Shown in pieces: positions 8,385 to 17,068 of a stretch of 64,000 nucleotides of DNA. The stretch lies in NCBI RefSeq assembly GCF_018837975.1, contig NZ_JAGSOY010000013.1, positions 39,085 through 103,084 of the forward strand, written 5' to 3'. The notes beneath the pieces are model-generated. The model was not told the DNA's origin, did not search any database, and was given only the letters and a program-made list of their open reading frames with translations. Source of the DNA: Zooshikella harenae. Its GTDB lineage: Bacteria > Pseudomonadota > Gammaproteobacteria > Pseudomonadales > Zooshikellaceae. The first letter of the stretch is position 1, and each line of letters begins with the position of its first letter. Position numbers and translations under genes: made by a program.

Positions 8385-8777
8385 ATGAATGTGACAATGT
8401 CATACAACAGATCTGTTTTTATTCTCAATAATGACAGACACACATTAAATACCATTTCTGAAGTCTGTCAGCGTCTTAATATTGAGACAAAGACACTAGG
8501 CTCTGGAGCACAATTACTCGCAGAGCTAGACCATGAAGCACCATTGTGTATTTTTAGCACCTCCAAACTAGCGGATATGGATAGCACCGCCTTGCTTCAA
8601 CACATTCAACAGTTAAATGACGAGTTACCTGTGTTAATGGTTGGGCAGTCTGGAGAGGTTCACTGTGCCGTTAATGCTATAAAACAAGGGGCGCTGGACT
8701 TTTTTACTCAACCCATTAACAGCCGCCGTATCCAAGTCATTCTGCAAACACTACTCGCCAAAGATCATGAACAGTAA
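8385..8777 (+). CDS. Stand-alone pseudo-receiver domain protein
   Basis: 130 residues (ATG at 8385; a second ATG at 8397 would remove four residues). It aligns over its whole length with the receiver of the FixJ-like regulator just upstream: VFILNND for VFIIDDD, CIFSTSKLADMDS for CIILDIRMPGMSG, EVHCAVNAIKQGALDF for DVQMAVQAIKDGAMNF. The phosphoacceptor Asp is replaced by Thr59, the invariant Lys by Gln109, and the acidic pair is reduced to Asn-Asn-Asp. It has no output domain. It therefore cannot be phosphorylated in the normal way and may bind the kinase or regulator as a modulator (inference). It looks like a diverged duplicate of the neighbour. Confidence 0.75.
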   Translation: MNVTMSYNRSVFILNNDRHTLNTISEVCQRLNIETKTLGSGAQLLAELDHEAPLCIFSTSKLADMDSTALLQHIQQLNDELPVLMVGQSGEVHCAVNAIKQGALDFFTQPINSRRIQVILQTLLAKDHEQ

Positions 8778-8956
8778 TATAGGATTGCACTAAAAAGCTC
8801 TATAACCTCTGCCATTGCTTTTTGATCCTATCTCTATGAAAAATGCCAGTTAAAACCTCACATGTTCTAGTGCTATTGCCACCAATAGATAGCATTATCT
8901 AAACGTATAATATATATATTCACTACTCTATAAAGTCTCAACACAATGGGTTTTCT

Positions 8957-9778
8957 ATGACAAAACACCATGAGTTCCGTATAAAGGTTTATGAGGTTAT
9001 CTTTGGAACTGATACTCCGGCAGGTAGGCTCTTTGACATAGTCCTTATTTACGCCATCCTGCTGAGTGTTGCGGCGGTCATTTTAGATTCTGTTGAAGCC
9101 ATATCTAAAGAATACAAGTTATCTTTCCAAACTATTGAATGGTTTTTTACCTCCTTGTTCACTATTGAGTACATTATCAGGCTTTATTGCTGCCCAAAAC
9201 CTTGGAGGTATGCACGGAGCTTCTATGGTTTAGTTGACTTGCTTTCTGTGTTACCTAGTTATTTCGCTTTATTTATTACCCAAGCCAACTTTTTAATTAT
9301 TATTCGACTTTTCCGAGTACTCCGCATTTTTCGGATATTAAAGCTGATGCGCTATTTAGGGGAAGCCAATACATTAATGCGTTCAATTATTCTTTCCCGC
9401 CGCAAAATTTTTGTATTTTTAATTTCAGTCATGGTTCTGGTCACAATTTTCGGTTCAATGATGTATTTAATCGAAGGCCCTGCAAATGGCTTTACCAGTA
9501 TTCCAAAAAGTATTTATTGGTCTATTGTTACGATTACAACGGTAGGCTATGGCGATATTACACCTCAAACCATCTTAGGACAGGCGCTATCATCACTTAT
9601 TATGATTACAGGCTACGCTATTATTGCGGTACCCACAGGCATTATAACTGCAGAATTAGCTGTAGAACTGAGACGGGAAAAAGTCATTCATGGATGTCAT
9701 AACTGTGGTCGGGCAGGTCATGACCGCGATGCGCTTCACTGTAAATTTTGTGGCGCAAAACTAATTACTCACACGTAA
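8957..9778 (+). CDS. Voltage-gated potassium channel with C-terminal zinc ribbon
   Basis: 273-residue six-segment ion channel. S1-S3 lie at about 25-45, 58-77 and 90-110. S4 carries regularly spaced arginines (Arg117, 120, 123, 126) as a voltage sensor. S5 is near 151-172, the selectivity filter TTVGYGD is at 194-200, and S6 spans 208-232. After S6 comes a short tail with four cysteines (247, 250, 262, 265) in CHNC...CKFC, a rubredoxin-like zinc ribbon. The TVGYGD filter indicates K+ selectivity. The channel sits in the inner membrane with the zinc ribbon in the cytosol. The gene stands alone between a pseudo-receiver and purU. Confidence 0.92.
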   Translation: MTKHHEFRIKVYEVIFGTDTPAGRLFDIVLIYAILLSVAAVILDSVEAISKEYKLSFQTIEWFFTSLFTIEYIIRLYCCPKPWRYARSFYGLVDLLSVLPSYFALFITQANFLIIIRLFRVLRIFRILKLMRYLGEANTLMRSIILSRRKIFVFLISVMVLVTIFGSMMYLIEGPANGFTSIPKSIYWSIVTITTVGYGDITPQTILGQALSSLIMITGYAIIAVPTGIITAELAVELRREKVIHGCHNCGRAGHDRDALHCKFCGAKLITHT

Positions 9779-9792
9779 AACAGTTAGTGTAA

Positions 9793-9820
9793 AGCCTCAT
9801 AGAAGGGGGTATATGAGGCT
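9793..9820. terminator. Bidirectional hairpin terminator
   Basis: Nine-base perfect stem AGCCTCATA / TATGAGGCT with a 10-base loop between the converging channel and purU genes. The T-rich tails are short on both strands. Confidence 0.6.
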
Positions 9821-9858
9821 ATATCTTAGCTATGAATATTATTTTGGCAGGGTATATA

Positions 9859-10713
9859 TTAGGAAAATACAACCGTCTTGTTATTATGCACCAAGACACG
9901 GTCTTCAAGATGATAACGAAGCCCTCTTGCTAATGCATTTTTTTCACAGTCTTTACCTAACCGCACCATATCATTAATACTATCTCGATGACTTACGCGA
10001 ATGATATCCTGTTCAATAATAGGACCTGCATCCAATTCTTCTGTCACATAATGACAGGTTGCACCAATTAATTTTACCCCTCGTTCATAGGCCTGATGGT
10101 AGGGTTTAGCGCCTACAAATGATGGCAGGAAACTGTGATGAATATTGATAATACGTCCAGCATATTCCTCACACAGAGAAGGCGGCAGTATCTGCATATA
10201 ACGCGCCAGCACAATGGTATCGGCATCATGCTCACTCACCAATTGTGCAACACGGTCAAACGACTTGGCTTTATTTTCTTTATCTACAGGTACATAAAAA
10301 TAAGGAATTCCATGCCACTCAACAATCCCCCGTAGATCTTCATGATTAGCAATAACACAGGGTATATCACAGTGCAGCTCACCCGAATGCCAACGGTGTA
10401 AAAGATCCACTAAGCAATGCGACTGACTACTCGCCATCAATACCACTCGCTTACGCTCAGCGGAGTCAGTGATCTTCCACTCCATACCAAATTCTTTAGC
10501 AATAGGTGCAAACGCTGTACGCAGGCCTTCTAGATCGAAAGGCAGTGAGTCAGCACAGATCTCGTGACGCATAAAAAACCAGCCCGAAACAGGGTCCGAG
10601 TGATGGTTCGCCTCTGTGATAGACCCATTATAGGTCGCGAGAAAGTTGCTCACTTTTGCAACAATACCCACCCTATCAGGACAGGCTACAACTAACCGAT
10701 AAGTGCGTGACAT
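9859..10713 (-). CDS. purU: Formyltetrahydrofolate deformylase
   Basis: 284 residues from the ATG at 10713, preceded by GAGGAC; an in-frame TTG 21 bases upstream is less likely. An N-terminal ACT domain (about 5-80, starting YRLVVACPDRVGIVAKVS) is followed by a formyltransferase-fold domain with INIHHSFLPSF, the HYVTEELDAGPIIEQD block and the substrate-site region near the C-terminus. This arrangement is specific for PurU, which hydrolyses 10-formyl-tetrahydrofolate to formate and tetrahydrofolate and balances one-carbon pools. Length matches the family (about 280-285). It is monocistronic; sbcB follows on the same strand 99 bases upstream of its start. Confidence 0.95.
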   Translation of the reverse strand: MSRTYRLVVACPDRVGIVAKVSNFLATYNGSITEANHHSDPVSGWFFMRHEICADSLPFDLEGLRTAFAPIAKEFGMEWKITDSAERKRVVLMASSQSHCLVDLLHRWHSGELHCDIPCVIANHEDLRGIVEWHGIPYFYVPVDKENKAKSFDRVAQLVSEHDADTIVLARYMQILPPSLCEEYAGRIINIHHSFLPSFVGAKPYHQAYERGVKLIGATCHYVTEELDAGPIIEQDIIRVSHRDSINDMVRLGKDCEKNALARGLRYHLEDRVLVHNNKTVVFS

Positions 10714-10812
10714 AATGTCCTCAAAACGAATCAAACTTCTGCTTTCAGACCAGAGCTCACTGGCAAGCTGCGCATTATAGGCGTTAGCTCAAGTTACTCG
10801 CAATGGCGACAA

Positions 10813-12288
10813 TTACGGACTCTCCATAATATTTGCACCCTGCAGTTCAGTTTCCAACTGCCGACCATAAACGACTAACTGATCTAAAATATGCAAGCGA
10901 TCTGGCGCTGACTCTCCTTGTTTTAAATGCTCAATACGCTGGTACAACTCTGCGAGTGTCAAACTCCCCTCTTCACCCACCAGTAAACGGTGTCGACGAA
11001 AGGCTAGCCACTCTGCCCTATCTTCATCATTTAACAGATCAGGATAATTACGAGCACGATACCGAAATAGCAGATCATCAAGACGCCAGTCTTTAAAGTT
11101 TAGCTTCAAGTGAGCCAGCTGCTCAGGTTTCTCCTCCCTGACCAACTGCATTTTTTCGCGGTCTTCTTGAGGCAAAAAGCCACCACTATAAAGCATAAGT
11201 TCAGGATCTTGTGTGTCACTTTGAGGAGGGTCAGAAAACACCTGTTGCACTTTTTTTATTAACTGTTCAACAGGGTATTGTGAATTTGTAATCAACTGGT
11301 CGTAATGTTGTCTTAATAACCCCATATCAATCTCTAAACGCTGTATATCCTCATCTCGTAGTGTTTTTAAAGGGGCAAGCATTGGAGACTTATTAGCATG
11401 TACAACTTTAAGGGGAATTCTGATTTGATTTTCACCCTGCTCAGCTTGAGCAGTAAAAAGCCGGGTTTTTATTGCTTCAACATCCATTTCCAGTAATGGC
11501 GTTGGATCTACAGATAGGTCATAAACAATAACACCATTACTATTTATAGGATGTGTAGCAATAGGTACAACAATCGCCAAACAATTTCGTGCCGTGGAAA
11601 ACATACCAGACACATGAATAAAGGGTTTATGCTGAACCAGATTTATTTGCTGAAACACAAACCGTTTTTGCCGAAGCGAAAATGCATAGTCATATAAACG
11701 GGGTTGGTAGGACTTTATAAGTTTTGCCAAAGCAATCGTTGCTCGCACATCCGACAAGGCATCATGTGCATTTTCATGAGCAATATTATTGGCAACGGAT
11801 AAATGCTCCAACCGAAAGCTGGGCACACCATCAGGCGTAGGCCAGTTTAGTCCTTCTGGACGCAATGCATAAGTTAAACGCACCACATCCAGCAAATCCC
11901 AGCGAGAGTTGCCATTTTGCCACTCCCTCGCATAGGGATCATAGAAGTTGCGATATAACAGAAACCGCGTTACCTCGTCATCGAAACGGATAGAGTTATA
12001 CCCTAAATTACAGGTACACGGCTGAGCAAGTTGTTGGTGTATTAACTGCGCAAATGTTGCCTCATTTACCCCTTCTGCATGCGCAATCTGTGGTGTAATA
12101 CCCGTAACCAAACATGCTTCAGGATGTGGCAGTGTATCTCCTGCAGGTTTACAGTACACCATAAAAGGCGAGTCAATCTCATTCAGCTCGGTATCAGTAC
12201 GAATTCCAGCAAACTGCACAGGCCTATCTCGGGCTGGATCAGCACCAAATGTCTCATAGTCATGAAAAAAAAGAGTTGTCTTTGGCAT
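10813..12288 (-). CDS. sbcB: Exodeoxyribonuclease I
   Basis: 491-residue DEDDh 3'-5' exonuclease acting on single-stranded DNA in recombination and mismatch repair. ExoI motif FHDYETFG lies at residues 8-15 (Asp10, Glu12). The ExoII region LGYNSIRFDDEVTRF and ExoIII region NAHDALSDVRATIALAK follow within the first 190 residues. The rest corresponds to the SH3-like and helical C-terminal domains of SbcB. The length is slightly above the 475 of E. coli. The ribosome binding site is weak. The gene is separate from purU. Confidence 0.95.
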   Translation of the reverse strand: MPKTTLFFHDYETFGADPARDRPVQFAGIRTDTELNEIDSPFMVYCKPAGDTLPHPEACLVTGITPQIAHAEGVNEATFAQLIHQQLAQPCTCNLGYNSIRFDDEVTRFLLYRNFYDPYAREWQNGNSRWDLLDVVRLTYALRPEGLNWPTPDGVPSFRLEHLSVANNIAHENAHDALSDVRATIALAKLIKSYQPRLYDYAFSLRQKRFVFQQINLVQHKPFIHVSGMFSTARNCLAIVVPIATHPINSNGVIVYDLSVDPTPLLEMDVEAIKTRLFTAQAEQGENQIRIPLKVVHANKSPMLAPLKTLRDEDIQRLEIDMGLLRQHYDQLITNSQYPVEQLIKKVQQVFSDPPQSDTQDPELMLYSGGFLPQEDREKMQLVREEKPEQLAHLKLNFKDWRLDDLLFRYRARNYPDLLNDEDRAEWLAFRRHRLLVGEEGSLTLAELYQRIEHLKQGESAPDRLHILDQLVVYGRQLETELQGANIMESP

Positions 12289-12364
12289 AACAGGCTTCTA
12301 TTCCATTGTCGCTGTCACAATAGTAACACCTGACTTTATTAGCTACCATCTAAACCAAAGCAGG

Positions 12365-12389
12365 TTATACCCTTCGAACGGATATAGCA
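12365..12389. repeat. Short palindromic intergenic repeat (TATACCC family, degenerate)
   Basis: TATACCCTTCGAACGGATATA is a degenerate copy of the TATACCC-N8-GGGTATA palindrome found at several intergenic sites in this window. Confidence 0.4.
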
Positions 12390-12415
12390 CTCATTCTTTT
12401 CTAATCTTGTTTTAC

Positions 12416-12450
12416 AAAAAAAGTGCAACCCATGGAGTAGCGCTTTTTTT
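12416..12450 (-). terminator. Rho-independent terminator
   Basis: An A7-GTGC arm at 12416-12426 pairs with GCGC-T7 at 12440-12450 around a 13-base loop. It lies downstream of the minus-strand lipoprotein gene and can work in both directions. Confidence 0.7.
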
Positions 12451-12521
12451 CACAGCAGTGCTTACTAATCTATTAATCAGTACTCTGACCACAACACCTT
12501 AGAATACAGCAATACATGATA

Positions 12522-13127
12522 TTATAGTGCTGACAGTACGAGCTTAGGCGCAGGGTCTGTCAGTGATGCGACATGCCAATGATAAATCGCCTTAGATGAG
12601 TTACTCACATGAAACTGATGTGCATTGTGCTGAATGGCGGGCAAATCACTGACAATATGAAGATCACCTTCGATTGTCATGCCTAGTATATTCAACTTAT
12701 GGCGTCTAGATTTTGAGACCTTTAGTCCTTTAATTTCAATTGTATTATTCTTATGTGAAACTATTGATATTAATTTGATGTCTTTAGTTACGAACGCAAA
12801 TGATTTATCAAGCTGACCATGCTTTTCATAAAATACCTTAAACTGGCCATGACCAATGTAGTTAACCTGTTTAAAGCTAGGATCACGTTTAAGCTCATCA
12901 GCCCATCGCTTCATTTCGTGTTCTCGCTCACTACTAATATGTCCCTGTTCAGTTTCATCTGCACGCGCCATAATCGCGGTGAGAATTCCTTCATATTTAA
13001 AATCAAATGACAGGTCTTTATGAATAGCAATTTCGGCTGAAAAGCGCTCAGGGAATAGACAACCAGAAACCCAGAAGCAAATGAACAACAGTAGGTAGCG
13101 TAACCGTTTCAAAAGCAACCTCTTCAC
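12522..13127 (-). CDS. Uncharacterised lipoprotein
   Basis: 201 residues starting at GTG (a TTG five codons in has better spacing from GAAGAGG). The N-terminus is basic, then hydrophobic, and ends in the lipobox VSGC with Cys23 as the lipidation site. The mature part is mixed alpha/beta and polar, with no motif I recognise. The gene is alone, bounded by a terminator downstream and a long gap upstream. It is probably an envelope lipoprotein; no function is proposed. Confidence 0.7.
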   Translation of the reverse strand: MKRLLLKRLRYLLLFICFWVSGCLFPERFSAEIAIHKDLSFDFKYEGILTAIMARADETEQGHISSEREHEMKRWADELKRDPSFKQVNYIGHGQFKVFYEKHGQLDKSFAFVTKDIKLISIVSHKNNTIEIKGLKVSKSRRHKLNILGMTIEGDLHIVSDLPAIQHNAHQFHVSNSSKAIYHWHVASLTDPAPKLVLSAL

Positions 13128-13462
13128 TTATGTCAGTGTTTTATTTCTCATTTGTGGTGCAAATTAACATCATTAACACACCAAAAACCACTAACATTAT
13201 CACATTAATTGCATGGGCCAAGTTTAATTTTTTAAAGAATGCTTTTTCCTACTTATGTAGAATGTTCGTTGCCTAAAAAGAAACATGCCTTATGAACAGT
13301 AAGTATTAATAGTGAAAGTACTTTATTCTGGTTGCTAACATTTAACCTTTTTAAATATTACTCCTTATCATCCAATATCTCTCCCTTCTCGATTTCACAT
13401 GCACTACATCTCATAGTTTTTGTGAATTAAAATCAATAAATATAGCACTGTGCGTTTAAATT
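13128..13462. other. AT-rich intergenic region, no gene seen
   Basis: About 335 bases between two minus-strand genes. It should hold the promoter of the lipoprotein gene. I see no convincing open frame or RNA. Confidence 0.4.
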
Positions 13463-13471
13463 CACAGTGCT
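13444..13471 (-). terminator. Terminator hairpin
   Basis: Nine-base perfect stem AGCACTGTG / CACAGTGCT with a 10-base loop, 8 bases past the stop of the DUF2628 gene. On the minus strand it is followed by ATATTTATT. Confidence 0.65.
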
Positions 13472-13479
13472 GTGTATTA

Positions 13480-13908
13480 TTAAGCTATATTCAAACGTGC
13501 TTGCCGTTGTGAAAAGCGTAATCGTTGATAATTTTGCTCATTACGCCGCTGACGGTAGATTCGTACTGCAATATCAGGTTTATGAGCAGGAATCACAGTT
13601 ATTAACTCAAATCCTTTTTTAGCTAGTTGCTTGTACATTAGCTTGTTACCTAGCAAACCACAAAAAACACTTTGTATGAGATAGCTCACAACCAAAGCAA
13701 TGAGTATAAGCGGCATGCCATAGTGAAATAGATAAAGTAAACAGCATACGTAAACTGCTACTATGACACTAATACCAAATAAGGCCAGTAATGGCAGTCC
13801 TTTAAAAAGCGCCCATAACCAACCAAAATGAAAACCAGGCCATGACCAGCCACGTTTTACAACTTGGATATCGTGAGCACTATTTTCAAAGATCATGTAT
13901 TTATTCAT
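13480..13908 (-). CDS. DUF2628 domain small membrane protein
   Basis: 142 residues from the ATG at 13908, eight bases after AAAGG. The conserved DUF2628 stretch is visible at about 18-35 (GWSWPGFHFGWLWALFKG), followed by two hydrophobic segments near 36-60 and 66-90 and a basic C-terminus rich in Arg and Gln. Proteins of this family are small inner-membrane proteins of unknown role. The gene is monocistronic. Confidence 0.8.
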   Translation of the reverse strand: MNKYMIFENSAHDIQVVKRGWSWPGFHFGWLWALFKGLPLLALFGISVIVAVYVCCLLYLFHYGMPLILIALVVSYLIQSVFCGLLGNKLMYKQLAKKGFELITVIPAHKPDIAVRIYRQRRNEQNYQRLRFSQRQARLNIA

Positions 13909-14053
13909 AGCCAATCCTTTGTTTATTCCCTTTACAGTGAGGGATAATTCGAGCTAAAACATGAAATGCTTTAGTGCTTAACTCCTTATAATGTCGTATA
14001 GCTTACTTTTTATTATAAATCTTCAAAAGGAGAAGAACTGTAGAGCAGCACAA

Positions 14054-14407
14054 CTACTTATCTCTACGGACTATCAAGGCATCAATCATGCTATGACGCA
14101 CAACTGCATCATAAAACTCCCTACCCTTTAAGGCCTTAATCACAACAAGCGAATCATTGATACTCTCCACAGTGCCAGATAATTCCTGACCAGAAGAGAG
14201 CACAAGGGTAACAGGCTTATTCTTAAATTGAATTAAAATCTGAGATAATGTCTCACCATAAGAAAGATATGATTCTTTTTTTACCGTATCCGACTTCACA
14301 CTTTCAGTTTTAGATGAGGCATCTGTATGCGTTTCACCATAGCTTAATATAGGTGTCAAACAAAGAGATAGTACAATACAGACTGGCTTTACAGCATTCC
14401 TTAACAT
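14054..14407 (-). CDS. Exported small protein with Sm-like fold region
   Basis: 117 residues with a signal peptide (about 1-24, ending SYG). A charged linker follows. The C-terminal half (about 60-115) reads KPVTLVLSSGQELSGTVESINDSLVVIKALKG, then ends in IDALIVRRDK. The pattern of Gly-rich first strand pair, GTVESIND turn and closing strand resembles Sm/LSm-like domains, here exported rather than cytosolic. I do not recognise a named family, so the fold call is inference. It is alone, with a long non-coding region upstream. Confidence 0.6.
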   Translation of the reverse strand: MLRNAVKPVCIVLSLCLTPILSYGETHTDASSKTESVKSDTVKKESYLSYGETLSQILIQFKNKPVTLVLSSGQELSGTVESINDSLVVIKALKGREFYDAVVRHSMIDALIVRRDK

Positions 14408-15577
14408 AGGCAGTTTCCCTTAACGTTCATACGTCTATACCCATCAATTTGAGTATAAATATTCATGATTAACCAAGATCTTACGATCCAGCTTTACACT
14501 TAAATCAAACTACTCTTTGCAACACTCATACTGAAATGAGTGCTGGCGATACCTCCCCCAACAAGCCAACTCGCAAGAATAATACCCTTCACCATTGACT
14601 TTGAGACTTACCGACCGTGCTATGTCACCCGGGACTTAAAGTTAAGTGTATCTCACCTTAGTTATTGGCAAATATACACTCAAGGTAAGTTTTAAGTTTC
14701 ATTACACCTTAATGCCTGTCGCCCAAAAACGTCCATGTTACAGGTATACTGTAGTGGAGATTCTGTTACTACAGTAATTTAGCTTGCTACTACGAAGTTG
14801 GTATAGCCAGCGTTACCTTTTTGATAGACCCCAGCTATTAGCGTTTTGGCCACCTTGAAATGTTTTCCTCAAACTCTTCATATTCATCAATGAATCCCCT
14901 TTTAATACCTTTTAAGAATGCCAGTTACTCATTTTAGTTTGTATAGAAGAACTGACATCCGGATTACCCACAGTGTACTCAAACTTGGAATAGCAAGACA
15001 GGTATGATTGTTAAATCTTAGAACATCCACATAGTCATGCTTTGAATCACTTCACTTACCAGAGTCTAACGTAACGTAAGCACTATTCGTATTGACGAAA
15101 TCTTACTAAAAAATACGTTATTAACATTTTTTAACCATCCACTTTAAAATAATTGAAAAACACCAAGCTTGACACCTAAAATATCAACTAAATCAAATAT
15201 TATCAGCCACATACCAAGACTTACAACACCACCATAACAACAACCAAAGCACAATAAATTATCAAATCAACTCACAAAAACATTAAGAAAGGCAATAATT
15301 AAACACTCACCAACCAGAAAACAAAAAAAAACTCAATGCGTTTTTCTACCATCTATTATTTATTTGCCAGCCATACAACAAACATAAAATATTTTTCTTA
15401 CAACAATTGTTTTATATACATAAAATAAATTCTAACATAGTTTATACACCTTATATTATGATTGTAATCTACGACATCAAGCGATAATTCCTTCTATTAA
15501 CGCCTCATCAAAACAACCGATTTTACGTATCACATCTTTTTTTATTCTTAATTCCTCATAAAACAAGAGAGGTTTTT
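14408..15577. other. Long intergenic region with two hairpins, no gene seen
   Basis: About 1.17 kb with no convincing open frame on either strand. It holds a 7-bp hairpin CACTCAT/ATGAGTG at 14523-14542 and a 9-bp hairpin TACTGTAGT/ACTACAGTA at 14747-14776. The right 450 bases are very AT-rich and should contain the promoter of the beta-barrel gene. An undetected small RNA is possible. Confidence 0.4.
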
Positions 15578-16126
15578 ATGAAAAAACAAATTCTTGTACT
15601 TTGTATCACTACACTCATGAGTGGTGTTACTCTTGCTCAAGGTAATGGCTTTTATCTTGGTGGTAATGTTGGTCAAACTGACTTCGATGAATGTGCAGAC
15701 GGTTTTAGCTGCGACGAGAAAGATACTGGTTGGAAGCTATATGGTGGTTACCAATTAAACCAAAACATTGGTATTGAAGCGGGTTATTACAACTTTGGTG
15801 AAACAACCGGTAAAAATCGTTTTGGAAAATATTCAGTTGAAGCAGAAGGCTTAGGTGTTGCGCTTACTGGCACATTACCACTCAACAACCAATTCAGCCT
15901 AACCAGTAAAATAGGTGCTATGCGCTGGGAAGCTGATGGCCACTATCGGGGTCGTTTTACCTACGCTAATGATGATGAAACAGGCACCGATTTGTTTTAT
16001 GGTGTTGGTGCTAAGTTTGCTCTTGCACCCAATTTGGACATTGTCGCCGAGTGGGAACGTATTGACGATGTGAGTGACGTTGATCATGTTGACTTTGTTT
16101 CTGCAGGTGTCCAGTTAAAATTCTAA
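15578..16126 (+). CDS. OmpA-like outer-membrane beta-barrel protein
   Basis: 182 residues with a signal peptide (1-20, cleavage after LAQ). The mature protein has alternating-hydrophobicity strands ending in the terminal Phe typical of outer-membrane barrels (SAGVQLKF). Internal GFYLGGNVGQTDFD and YGGYQLNQNIGIEAGYYNFG blocks match the OmpA/OmpX-type eight-strand transmembrane domain; no peptidoglycan-binding domain follows. A pair of cysteines near 35-43 may form a disulfide. AGAGG precedes the ATG and a strong terminator follows, so it is transcribed alone. Confidence 0.88.
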   Translation: MKKQILVLCITTLMSGVTLAQGNGFYLGGNVGQTDFDECADGFSCDEKDTGWKLYGGYQLNQNIGIEAGYYNFGETTGKNRFGKYSVEAEGLGVALTGTLPLNNQFSLTSKIGAMRWEADGHYRGRFTYANDDETGTDLFYGVGAKFALAPNLDIVAEWERIDDVSDVDHVDFVSAGVQLKF

Positions 16127-16139
16127 GTCCTGAGAGACT

Positions 16140-16170
16140 GCTATGAGTCTCATTGACTCATAGCTTTATT
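16140..16170 (+). terminator. Rho-independent terminator
   Basis: Ten-base perfect stem GCTATGAGTC / GACTCATAGC, 5-base loop, followed by TTTATT, directly after the beta-barrel gene. Confidence 0.85.
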
Positions 16171-16322
16171 CCACTAATTAGGCAAGCCCACCCTATCAAT
16201 CGATCGAATACAAGACTCCTAATATATTCACTTCTCTGAGGGTATACAGTCGTATTATGGTTAGAATTAGTGTTGATTTTAAATGAAGCAAGTACACAAA
16301 TCAGCTGTCTAACATCTACATA

Positions 16323-16464
16323 TGGGCACCTTTAAAAATAGTAATTTTTTTGTTAGAGCAAGGAAGCACTGCACGGAGGACCGCAGTGTATAAGGAATAC
16401 ATGAGGATCCGAGTACAGCGCTGACACAGCTTCCACTAAAAAAGTTCATTTTTAGAGGTGTCCA
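16323..16464. mobile_element. MITE-like element with terminal inverted repeats
   Basis: About 142 bases bounded by inverted ends: left TGGGCACCTTTAAAAAT and right (reverse complement) TGGACACCTCTAAAAAT, 15 of 17 identical. Each end is followed inward by a T/A tract. Both flanks carry TA, consistent with a TA target duplication. There is no open frame inside; a small CACTGC/GCAGTG hairpin is present. A related end sequence (ACCTCTAAAAATAGCGATT) occurs at 40290-40313. Confidence 0.6.
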
Positions 16465-16513
16465 TACTTAATTCTCGGCTATTTTACTATTACCAGTTAC
16501 TAAGGATTACTTT

Positions 16514-17041
16514 ATGAAGTTAAAGCAACTGTCCATTGTTTTCTTTTGTTGTTTAAGTGCTTTTGGCTGTTCTCAACAAGAAGACAACAGCAAGCAGCCT
16601 GATAAACAAGTCGATAAGAAAATTGAAAGTACCACACAAACAGAACAAACAGAACAAACAGAACAAACAGAACAAACAGAACAAACAGAACAAACAGAAC
16701 AAACAGAACAATCGGGACATACGATTGAAGAGGCATCAAAATTTAGTATTGCTGGCAACTGGGCATACTCAAAAGAAGATTGCCAGTCAGTAAAGTCTGA
16801 TCCTGCAACTTACCATTTTCCACTTGAAGTTACTTCAGAAAAAATTTCAGGTTATGAGTGGTCGTGCAATATACATAGTACCGATAAGTATGAAGATGGT
16901 TACTGGCGAATTCAAACTAACTGTTCTGGCGAAGGAGAGTCATATAAAGAAGAGTTTTATTTAAAGCCTAAAGATGCTAATACTCTACTAAAAAAGCTCA
17001 AAGATAAAAATAGCATTAAAACTCTTGTACGCTGTTCCTAA
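16514..17041 (+). CDS. Lipoprotein with (Thr-Glu-Gln)8 repeat
   Basis: 175 residues. A short signal sequence ends in the lipobox AFGC with lipidation at Cys19. A polar, charged linker follows and contains eight perfect TEQ tripeptides (residues 43-66). The C-terminal domain (about 75-175) has five cysteines and aromatic residues (NWAYSKEDC, EWSCNIHSTDKYEDGYWRI, TNCSGEGESY, TLVRCS) and is probably a small beta-rich disulfide domain. I do not recognise the family. The repeat probably acts as a flexible spacer between membrane anchor and domain. It is monocistronic, with a hairpin after the stop. Confidence 0.8.
   Translation: MKLKQLSIVFFCCLSAFGCSQQEDNSKQPDKQVDKKIESTTQTEQTEQTEQTEQTEQTEQTEQTEQSGHTIEEASKFSIAGNWAYSKEDCQSVKSDPATYHFPLEVTSEKISGYEWSCNIHSTDKYEDGYWRIQTNCSGEGESYKEEFYLKPKDANTLLKKLKDKNSIKTLVRCS
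16640..16711 (+). repeat. 9-bp tandem repeat, eight copies
   Basis: Eight uninterrupted identical copies of ACAGAACAA encoding TEQ in the lipoprotein. The 9-base unit keeps the frame, so changes in copy number would alter linker length, not expression. Confidence 0.97.
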
Positions 17042-17068
17042 TAGGCTTACCACATCATAATTTCTTTA

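Noticed and set aside
14859..14939. 26-codon ATG frame in the long intergenic region
   Set aside because: No ribosome binding site and low-complexity Ser/Asn composition.
16640..16711. CRISPR-like tandem repeat
   Set aside because: Units are contiguous, 9 bases long, without spacers and in frame within a gene.
16512..16758. Open frames on the opposite strand and in another frame across the TEQ repeat (Leu-Phe-Val and Cys-Ser-Val repeats)
   Set aside because: They exist only because a 9-bp repeat is open in every frame; the lipoprotein frame has signal peptide and lipobox.
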